Source: JAWMQL01 sp033283165 (lineage in GTDB: Bacteria; Pseudomonadota; Gammaproteobacteria; Pseudomonadales; Halieaceae). Taken from it: a stretch of DNA of 64,000 nt. Positions 59,133 through 64,000 of the stretch are shown here, in pieces; position 1 is the first letter of the stretch; each line of letters begins with the position of its first letter. Location of the stretch: positions 1,088,344 to 1,152,343 of the forward strand of contig JAWMQL010000001.1 of the NCBI GenBank assembly GCA_033283165.1, given 5' to 3'. The position numbers were made by a program, and so were the translations under genes. The notes below the pieces were generated by a model. The model saw only the letters and a list, made by a program, of their open reading frames with translations, made no database searches and was not told the DNA's origin.

Positions 59133-59663
59133 TTGAAGGACGAAACCGAATGTCAGGAATGGACCGCGCTGGCAGGTGGTTGCGACTGCGGTCATGTCCG
59201 CTACCGCCTGGACGCCCGACCGCTGTTCGTTCACTGTTGTCACTGCCGCTGGTGCCAGCGGGAATCGGGTGCTTCATTCGCGCTTAATGCGCTGATCGAG
59301 TCAGAGCATGTCTCGCTACTCCAGGGAAAGCCGATGATGGTCGCTACCCCCTCCGAAAGTGGCATCGGCCAACAGATGGCCAGATGCCCCCAATGTTACG
59401 TCACCGTTTGGAGCCATTACGGCGGTGCCGGGCCGGTCATATCGTTCATTCGCGTGGGCACTCTGGATGACCCGGATCGGCTGCCCCCGGATATCCACAT
59501 TTTCACCCATTCCAAACAGCCCTGGGTACAACTGCCAGAGGGCACACCAGTTGTAAGCGAGTACTACGATCGGAAGCAGTACTGGCCCCCGGAAAGTCAG
59601 CGCAGGTATGAAGCCCTGAAAGGACGGATAGCGCGTTTTCGCCAGGGCCGCGGTTCGACATGA
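59133..59663 (+). CDS. GFA/CENP-V-type zinc protein
   Basis: A 176-residue protein of the glutathione-dependent formaldehyde-activating (GFA) family. GGCDCGHVRYRL, VHCCHCRWCQRESGASFALN and ARCPQCYVTVWSHYG supply the cysteine sets of its zinc sites. The start is TTG at 59133 with GAGG 9 nt upstream; no ATG fits the domain start except one far upstream. GFA proteins bind glutathione or small thiol adducts. The cupin gene overlaps its stop by 4 bp. Confidence 0.8.
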   Translation: MKDETECQEWTALAGGCDCGHVRYRLDARPLFVHCCHCRWCQRESGASFALNALIESEHVSLLQGKPMMVATPSESGIGQQMARCPQCYVTVWSHYGGAGPVISFIRVGTLDDPDRLPPDIHIFTHSKQPWVQLPEGTPVVSEYYDRKQYWPPESQRRYEALKGRIARFRQGRGST

Positions 59664-59998
59664 ACGTGGCGGAGCGCCTGGCACAGGGAAACCTGTTCGA
59701 ATCGATCCCTGACGACATCGATCAGGAAATGTTCACCGAGCTTCTCGCCGGCCAGACTGTCTCCGTCAAGAGAATTGTTTCCAAGGGCCATACTTCCCCG
59801 GAATCCGGGTGGTATGACCAGGAGGACAACGAATGGGTGATCGTACTCAAAGGCGAAGGCAAAATCGCGTTCGAGGATGACAGTATCACGCACCTGGTGC
59901 CGGGCCGTTACATCAATATCCCGGCTCACACCCGGCACAAGGTTGTGTGGACCTCACGGAGGTCCGAGACAATCTGGCTGGCCATTCACTACAATTAA
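59660..59998 (+). CDS. Cupin-domain protein
   Basis: A 112-residue single cupin: SPESGWYDQEDNEWVIVLKG (motif 1 with Glu), GRYINIPAHTRHKVVWT (motif 2 with His) and a C-terminal TIWLAIHY. The metal ligands look incomplete relative to the canonical GxxxHxH motif 1. It starts with ATG overlapping the GFA stop (ATGA), so the two work or are made together. Function not known. Confidence 0.82.
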   Translation: MNVAERLAQGNLFESIPDDIDQEMFTELLAGQTVSVKRIVSKGHTSPESGWYDQEDNEWVIVLKGEGKIAFEDDSITHLVPGRYINIPAHTRHKVVWTSRRSETIWLAIHYN

Positions 59999-60011
59999 AG
60001 GATCGGCTGTA

Positions 60012-60341
60012 TCAACCTCTCCGTTTTGCCACCAGTCTCAATCGCGGCCTCTGTTTTTTCCTCTCGCGACTCACCTCTTTTTCATGGTGGTCCAACTTCC
60101 TGATGCAGTCGACCAGTACTTCACTCACGCCTCGCTGGGTCAGGTAAGCATGGTCTTCGTCCACCTCTATCAGCGGGCCCGAGTACTGAGTTGACTTGAA
60201 CTCTTCCAGCAGTTCCGGATTGTTCATCAGCAGGCTGTTCACCTCACAGACCATATCCTCGGCCATGGCTCTGAGGTCCTGCACCCGGCTGAGCTTCTTC
60301 AGGATTATCTGCCTCTCTTCAACGAACGTGAGTGTACTCAT
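60012..60341 (-). CDS. Hypothetical protein, helical, basic C-terminus
   Basis: A 109-residue protein beginning MSTLTFVEERQIILKKLSRV, with helices to about residue 55 and a very basic end (RERKKQRPRLRLVAKRRG) that may bind nucleic acid. The ATG at 60341 has AGAGAAAT upstream. No family is recognised. It converges on the cupin gene with a 13-bp gap. Confidence 0.55.
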   Translation of the reverse strand: MSTLTFVEERQIILKKLSRVQDLRAMAEDMVCEVNSLLMNNPELLEEFKSTQYSGPLIEVDEDHAYLTQRGVSEVLVDCIRKLDHHEKEVSRERKKQRPRLRLVAKRRG

Positions 60342-60394
60342 GGTATTTCTCTTGCCAGGTAATGTCGTCAGCTTCACCTTAATGGATACTGATC

Positions 60395-60476
60395 GGCGAC
60401 TGGATTGCCTGGCGCGACACCGGGATGGCTCTCGACGCCAATGGCGTCTCCTGACATGTGCTTGGCGCCAGTCGCC
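60395..60476. repeat. Nested inverted repeats in a 197-bp gap
   Basis: GGCGACTGG (60395-60403) pairs with CCAGTCGCC (60468-60476), and between them GACGCC/GGCGTC (60434-60448) form a smaller hairpin with a 3-base loop. The whole could fold as a branched stem. It may be a decayed mobile-element end or a structured leader for the next gene; neither can be shown. Confidence 0.45.
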
Positions 60477-60538
60477 ATGGGGGCTGTGTTCCAACTGGCG
60501 TAACCTGCGACCACAAAGATCAAGCTGTGGTTATACCC

Positions 60539-60883
60539 GTGAGCACAAGCACTGCAGAAAAATCGTACCGAACTACTGCCAATGTAGGCACTGCCCAGGA
60601 CACGTGGGCCGTTCGCAGACTGACTGTCGGCCTGGCGTCACAGTACCTACAGGCGGCAATCGAGGAGGGTCAAACTCTCCCGGACCTGGCACTAATGGTG
60701 AAGTGGATAATCGCTTTCCTAAGCAGGGTGGACTCCCTGAGAGACTGGTCGGCGGAAAAAGAGCAAATCCTTCAAACGGTCGATACCTTCTGCATGCTGA
60801 CCTACGACCCACAGGCAGCGGAAATCCATGCTGAAACGCGCGCAATGCTGGTCGAAAGCCAACTTGAGATGGTTTCAAACTAG
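60539..60883 (+). CDS. Hypothetical protein
   Basis: A 114-residue frame beginning VSTSTAEKSYRTTANVG from a GTG at 60539 and continuing with the helix-rich VGLASQYLQAAIEEGQTLPD, LALMVKWIIAFLSRVDSLRD and HAETRAMLVESQLEM. Composition looks coding, but the ribosome site is weak and other upstream starts are open. Not recognised. An OsmC remnant begins 29 bp after it. Confidence 0.5.
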   Translation: MSTSTAEKSYRTTANVGTAQDTWAVRRLTVGLASQYLQAAIEEGQTLPDLALMVKWIIAFLSRVDSLRDWSAEKEQILQTVDTFCMLTYDPQAAEIHAETRAMLVESQLEMVSN

Positions 60884-60911
60884 GCGCATACAGCCGTTGA
60901 ATTTCACCTGA

Positions 60912-61196
60912 CCCTCACATATTGACTGGAAATTCCGGGCAGGCGAAGGCATCAGTTGCAGGATCGAAACAGGCAAGGGTCTCGTTAATGGGGACCTGGA
61001 CTTTCGCGGCACGCTGGGTTTATCAAAGGAGGTGCCGGTCGGCTTCCAGCATATTCGGCTGCAACTTTCCCTCGACACCTATGCCTCCGAGGAGGAACTG
61101 GCGACGCTGGTGCGCCTCACGGAGCGCTACTGCGTTGTCTACCAGACCTTGATTAATCCCCCGACGTTATCTATTAGTCGAGTCAGTGTTTCCTGA
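60912..61196 (+). pseudogene. OsmC-family remnant, N-terminus missing
   Basis: From just after an in-frame TGA (60909-60911) to the TGA at 61194-61196 the frame encodes the C-terminal part of an OsmC-like redox protein: LDFRGTLGLSKEVPVGFQHI, LSLDTYASEEELATLVRLTE, RYCVVYQTLINPP. The second active-site Cys (RYC) is present. The N-terminal half and any start codon are missing, and no frameshift into an upstream frame restores them. It is therefore most likely a decayed gene. Confidence 0.65.
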
Positions 61197-61212
61197 ACCG
61201 AGGGTTATATTC

Positions 61213-61500
61213 ATGTTTATCGTTCTACTGAACTTTTCAGATAACAAGGCCGGCGCCGGTGAGCATATGGACGGCCACAATGCCTGGATAAAACAGGGTT
61301 TTGATGAAGGAGTATTCTTACTGGTCGGCAGCATTGAGCCAGGCCAGGGGGGCTCGGTGATGGCCCACAACATTTCGCGGGAGGAACTTGAGCGGAAGGT
61401 TCAGGCCGACCCTTTCGTGGCGGAAAACGTGGTCCGTGCGGAAATTATCGAAATATCTCCCAAAAAGGTGGATGAACGACTCGGATTTCTGGCTGACTGA
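61213..61500 (+). CDS. YciI-family protein
   Basis: A 95-residue ferredoxin-fold protein: MFIVLLNFSDNKAGAGEHMD, GHNAWIKQGFDEGVFLLVGS, and AENVVRAEIIEISPKKVDERL near the end. The His/Asp pair of the YciI pocket lies in GEHMDGHNAW. Members are thought to be small hydrolase- or dehalogenase-like enzymes of unknown role. The ATG at 61213 follows GAGG. Confidence 0.8.
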   Translation: MFIVLLNFSDNKAGAGEHMDGHNAWIKQGFDEGVFLLVGSIEPGQGGSVMAHNISREELERKVQADPFVAENVVRAEIIEISPKKVDERLGFLAD

Positions 61501-61831
61501 GCGAATTGGAGGCTCGGGTCTGATGAGTATCGAGTAGGCCGAACTGATACAAATCAAGCCATTGAAAGGTAATTGAAGCCAGTAATTCCTGGTACAAACC
61601 CAAAGGGCGGGTAGCGCTTCCCGCTTCCACCTAAGGGGCCTGAAGATAATCCGTTCGCGAATCTGGACGATTAGACCGGTCGCCAAGGGTCCCCAAAGAA
61701 CCCTCGGGGCTGCGGGGGTGGTGCCGACAGAACTACCCTCCGGGCGTGCCCCGTCGTGGTGGGAGTGGAAACGGGGGCAAGGCGAGAGTTCAAGCTTAAC
61801 CCTATAGTCCGCTTTCACCTCGTAAGGTGAT
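61501..61831. other. 331-bp stretch without a supported gene
   Basis: No frame here has a good start or family match, and no tRNA or rRNA signature was recognised. The right half is GC-rich with short repeats (AGGGTCCCC, ACCCTCGGGG around 61690-61720). Confidence 0.55.
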
Positions 61832-62266
61832 TCATAGGTCTGGCCACGCTCCTTGACCTTCAGTGTGAGACCACCATGTTTCTGCCAGTTTGCCATCCTC
61901 AAACCGATAGACTTGCAATCCTCTGCTTTGCGTAATTTCTTTTGTTTCGGGGTGCTCTCTTGTCATTGACCACCGCACCCAGATAAGGTCGCCATCAGCA
62001 GATAGCGCCTGCGTAGTAAATTTCCTGTTAGCGGCCTGCATCGACTTCAAACGCTTCAAGTAGTCTTCACGCTTAATATGGATAGTGCCTGTAGGCTCAT
62101 GACGAATATAAACTGGATTAACAAGTTCCTCGATGAGTTCGTACTGTTTGTTTATCCATATATCTCCCCAGCGATTCAATGTTTCGATATTTCGTAACTC
62201 TTCTTCGGTGTTGGCAAGCGATATAGAGGGAAGAAGGAAAAGAATTGAAATCAATAGAAGTCTCAT
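61832..62266 (-). CDS. Exported SnoaL/DUF4440-like protein
   Basis: A 144-residue protein with a signal peptide (MRLLLISILFLLPSISLA) and an NTF2-like body: IWINKQYELIEELVNPVYIR, HEPTGTIHIKREDYLKRLKS, LSADGDLIWVRWSMTREHPE and SRGLQVYRFEDGKLAETWWS. It resembles nuclear-transport-factor-2/ester-cyclase-like proteins found in the periplasm. Start ATG at 62266 after AAGGAAT; another ATG six codons upstream is possible. Its codon use is more AT-rich than the catabolic island. Confidence 0.75.
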   Translation of the reverse strand: MRLLLISILFLLPSISLANTEEELRNIETLNRWGDIWINKQYELIEELVNPVYIRHEPTGTIHIKREDYLKRLKSMQAANRKFTTQALSADGDLIWVRWSMTREHPETKEITQSRGLQVYRFEDGKLAETWWSHTEGQGAWPDL

Positions 62267-62602
62267 ATGTTTATTCCTTATCAAGTGGGACAGAGATATG
62301 TTCCCTAACTGTTCGGTCTATTGACCAAGTCCACTGCAAATCGAAATTCTTGTATTCCTGAGCGACAGTGAAGTCAAAAGCGGACGTTCCTAGAATTATA
62401 GGCGTAGCATCGCAAAATAGGCGCAAGGGGACATTCCATTTATCCACCAAGGCACTGACAAGTTAGTCGTTGATAACAAAGAAATCCAGCCCGGATTAGT
62501 CAGGCCGATGGACTGCACCCGCGCTACATGGATCGGGACATTAACCTGCCCGTACCCCTGCCGTAACAGGGTGCAGTCAAGTCGGCGTATCCCGTGAGCT
62601 AC
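62267..62602. other. 336-bp stretch without a supported gene
   Basis: AT-richer than the flanks and without a credible frame. The segment AAGGGGACATTCC near 62427 resembles the sequence often left beside REP-associated transposase genes, so a decayed mobile element is possible. No terminal repeats could be fixed. Confidence 0.4.
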
Positions 62603-62941
62603 TCAGTAAAGGTTCAGTGACACCGGGTCGCCGACGACTTCCTCGAGCATTGCGCTCAGTTCCTTTTCTTCATCTGTCGACAGCACGCCATCCTGCAAAA
62701 CTTTACTGAGGAGGTTATACAATTCGCTGGCCGGCCAGGTGTCCAGAAGATTACTGCGTTCACTGAGCCACTTGTGGATGTATTCCGCTTCGGCCAGGTT
62801 TATGGTGCCGTCAGCAATAACACCGCGGCAAAGTCCAATCAGTTCCGGATTGTCAACGACGTTGAAAGACGATTCCGTTTTCTTTTGCTTGACCCTGTTT
62901 TTGTCCTTGTTCTTGGGAATATTCAGTCTGGTGACCTTCAC
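62603..62941 (-). CDS. TerB-like helical protein
   Basis: A 112-residue protein. After a basic N-terminus (KNKDKNRVKQKK) the helical part ELIGLCRGVIADGTINLAEA, EYIHKWLSERSNLLDTWPAS and ELYNLLSKVLQDGVLSTDEE resembles the TerB-like acidic pairs (ADGxxxxxEAE, DGxxSxDEE) that bind divalent metal. The same segment is often joined to BRCT or exonuclease domains, absent here. Start GTG at 62941 after AGAGGATAT. Confidence 0.7.
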   Translation of the reverse strand: MKVTRLNIPKNKDKNRVKQKKTESSFNVVDNPELIGLCRGVIADGTINLAEAEYIHKWLSERSNLLDTWPASELYNLLSKVLQDGVLSTDEEKELSAMLEEVVGDPVSLNLY

Positions 62942-63044
62942 GGGATATCCTCTATCCGGTCTGACTCGACCGGTTATAACCTTCTACAGGAGCTTAGTAA
63001 TCAAATGGATTACCCGGTCATGCTAGCAGGGTGGATTTCCTTTG

Positions 63045-63290
63045 TCAGGGTACTGAAGTATGAGGCGGATAAACGGTTCGGCAGAGTTGCCGCCTTTCCT
63101 CCTGGGCTTGTCCCTCGTCCAGTTCTCCGGCTTCCTCGCGCTGCTGGATAGCCAGCATGCGCTCGTCTTTCATGGAAAACATGGTCACAAGGACCAGGAC
63201 TTCCGCCTTCGTGTCCGAGTCTGCCCGTTCAAACACCTAGATGATTTTCTCCGTCAGCGGATCGCTGGTGGTAAGGTTCTCAGGAGCCAT
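63045..63290 (-). pseudogene. Small protein gene with an in-frame TAG
   Basis: An ATG at 63288-63290 with GGGAGGTG 5 nt upstream begins MAPENLTTSDPLTEKII. A TAG follows at 63237-63239, and the same frame goes on as VFERADSDTKAEVLVLVTMF, SMKDERMLAIQQREEAGELD, EGQAQEERRQL to a stop at 63045. The two parts read as one protein of about 81 residues, with one amino acid (perhaps Glu or Gln) replaced by the stop. A downstream start at the GTG right after the TAG is an alternative. No family recognised. Confidence 0.6.
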
Positions 63291-63420
63291 AATTACACCT
63301 CCCGGGTGTGAGTGTTTAGGCTCAGGAATACGGCAAAGCACTCCCGAACCATGCTTATGGCGGGCTTTATGTAGGGTAAAACTGAGAATTAATTCTAACC
63401 CCTTGATTTTAAAGGAGTTG

Positions 63421-63494
63421 TGGAGGCTCGGGTCGGAATCGAACCGGCGTACACGGAGTTGCAGTCCGCTGCATAACCACTCTGCCACCGAGCC
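63421..63494 (-). tRNA. tRNA-Cys (anticodon GCA)
   Basis: A 74-nt tRNA including the encoded CCA. Acceptor GGCTCGG pairs with CCGAGCC; D-arm GGCAGAGTGGTTATGCA, anticodon stem GCGGA/TCCGT with loop CTGCAAC, and T loop GGTTCGATTCC are present. It lies 246 bp downstream of tRNA-Gly on the same strand. Confidence 0.95.
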
Positions 63495-63663
63495 TTGGGG
63501 GGTAATTCGCGCATTCAACAATCTGTCGATGTCACTGCACAAATAGAAGTAACTAAAGCAAATTCAATCAGTTGCGGGCGGGCATTCTATGGATATGCGT
63601 CGGGCTTGTAAAGCGTATTAACACTCTGGACGTGAATCCGTTAAACCGGGATCAGCCCGGGAG

Positions 63664-63753
63664 GAATTGGAGCGGGAAACGGCCAGGGTGGCGCACCACT
63701 TCGAACCACTCAACCATCGAGCAAGGATTGCGGGGGAAATTGGAGCGGGAAAC
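63664..63753 (-). repeat. Direct repeat of the tRNA-Gly 3' end
   Basis: The sequence ATTGGAGCGGGAAAC (the reversed 3' end and CCA of tRNA-Gly) occurs at 63666-63680 and again at 63739-63753. The left copy is not followed by a proper tRNA, although TTCGAAC and a few arm-like segments remain. It could be a decayed tandem tRNA-Gly or a remnant of an integration site that used the tRNA 3' end. Confidence 0.6.
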
Positions 63754-63816
63754 CGGGTTCGAACCGGCGACCTCAACCTTGGCAAGGTTGCGCTCTACCA
63801 ACTGAGCTATTCCCGC
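63741..63816 (-). tRNA. tRNA-Gly (anticodon GCC)
   Basis: A 76-nt tRNA including CCA. Acceptor GCGGGAA pairs with TTCCCGC; AGCTCAGTTGGTAGAGC is the D arm, CAACC/GGTTG with loop TTGCCAA the anticodon arm, and CCGGTTCGAACCCGG the T arm. Incomplete copies of its 5' half follow to the right. Confidence 0.95.
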
Positions 63817-64000
63817 ACAACAAGCGTTTATCCACCGCCGTGGTCGCCGGAACCGGCGAGGCTGGGCGCCCCCCCTCAACCTTGGCAAGGTTGCGCTCTA
63901 CCAACTGAGCTATTCCCGCACAACAAGCGTTTATCCACCGCCGTGGTCGCCGGAACCGGCGAGGCTGGGCGCCCCCCCTCAACCTTGGCAAGGTTGCGCT
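63772..64000 (-). repeat. 103-bp tandem repeats carrying 5' halves of tRNA-Gly
   Basis: A unit of 103 bp begins at 63772, 63875 and 63978 (the last cut by the window edge). Each unit holds the first 45 nt of tRNA-Gly (acceptor 5' strand, D arm and anticodon arm; 63772-63816 and 63875-63919 are identical) and a 58-bp spacer. Only the first has a true tRNA 3' half. In the others the T arm and acceptor 3' strand are replaced by a C-rich sequence with a CGCCGG/CCGGCG hairpin, so they cannot form a normal tRNA. Confidence 0.8.

Noticed and set aside
63045..63290. TAG read as an amino acid (genetic code change)
   Set aside because: Other genes here, such as the acyl-CoA synthetase ending at 12295, use TAG as a normal stop, so a genome-wide code change is not supported.
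63237..63542. 101-codon leftward frame through tRNA-Cys
   Set aside because: The upper part is tRNA sequence; only the last 17 codons, from the ATG at 63290, belong to a real gene.
63572..63805. Frame ending RETGFEPATSTLARLRSTN
   Set aside because: This peptide is the well-known false translation of the antisense strand of tRNA-Gly.
1..64000. CRISPR array or prophage
   Set aside because: No regularly spaced direct repeats with unique spacers were seen except the 103-bp tRNA-derived tandem, whose spacers are identical; no capsid, portal, terminase or integrase genes are present.

Overview
The window looks like chromosome of a GC-rich aerobic gammaproteobacterium, probably a marine lineage of the Halieaceae/Spongiibacteraceae kind. 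This is inferred from the gene set (TonB receptors next to quinoproteins, steroid/terpenoid-type oxygenases, an Lrp/alanine dehydrogenase pair, DUF523-DUF1722 near a photolyase, an AsmA-like protein). No rRNA or other firm taxonomic marker is present. No CRISPR array, prophage or intact insertion sequence was found.

Layout. (1) 1-12.3 kb is a first catabolic island. A leftward operon of two 3-ketosteroid-dehydrogenase-family flavoproteins runs into a P450 cut by the window edge. Divergent from it is a lipoprotein PQQ dehydrogenase. Then come a leftward limonene-monooxygenase-like flavin monooxygenase with a Dabb protein, and a rightward old-yellow-enzyme/dienoyl-CoA-reductase-like protein, a second luciferase-like monooxygenase and an acyl-CoA synthetase. 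(2) 12.3-29.4 kb is mostly core or general metabolism: a Kelch lipoprotein, a frameshifted small membrane protein, tRNA-Leu(UAA), an AsmA-like protein, an NSS transporter, DUF523-DUF1722, a TIGR01777 epimerase, alanine dehydrogenase with divergent Lrp, photolyase, L-2-hydroxyglutarate oxidase, a LysR regulator divergent from an omega-aminotransferase, and an acyltransferase. (3) 29.4-60 kb is a second, larger catabolic island. It holds two TonB receptors, two cytochrome-fused PQQ alcohol dehydrogenases, a GST-like protein and an operon with SDR, SnoaL, acyl-CoA synthetase, two MaoC-fold proteins, an Ltp2-like thiolase homologue, a DUF35 protein and a Rieske oxygenase. A further operon has SDR, APH-like kinase, acyl-CoA synthetase, hydrolase and luciferase-like monooxygenase, and a divergent acyl-CoA dehydrogenase with a Baeyer-Villiger monooxygenase. 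Two TetR regulators lie inside this island. (4) 60-64 kb holds small hypothetical genes, an OsmC remnant, a gene with an in-frame TAG, tRNA-Cys(GCA), tRNA-Gly(GCC) and a 103-bp tandem repeat carrying 5' halves of tRNA-Gly.

How the genes may work together (inference): a bulky hydrophobic substrate, probably a terpenoid or steroid-like alcohol, is taken up by TonB receptors, oxidised in the periplasm by quinoproteins, then attacked by P450/Rieske/flavin monooxygenases and a BVMO. It is activated to CoA esters and shortened by acyl-CoA dehydrogenase, MaoC hydratase and an Ltp2/DUF35-type retro-aldolase. An APH-like kinase beside an ACAD10/11-like dehydrogenase suggests a 4-hydroxyacyl-CoA phosphorylation route. 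Two different inverted-repeat motifs recur at the island's promoters and meet in front of the acyl-CoA dehydrogenase, which suggests two linked TetR regulons.
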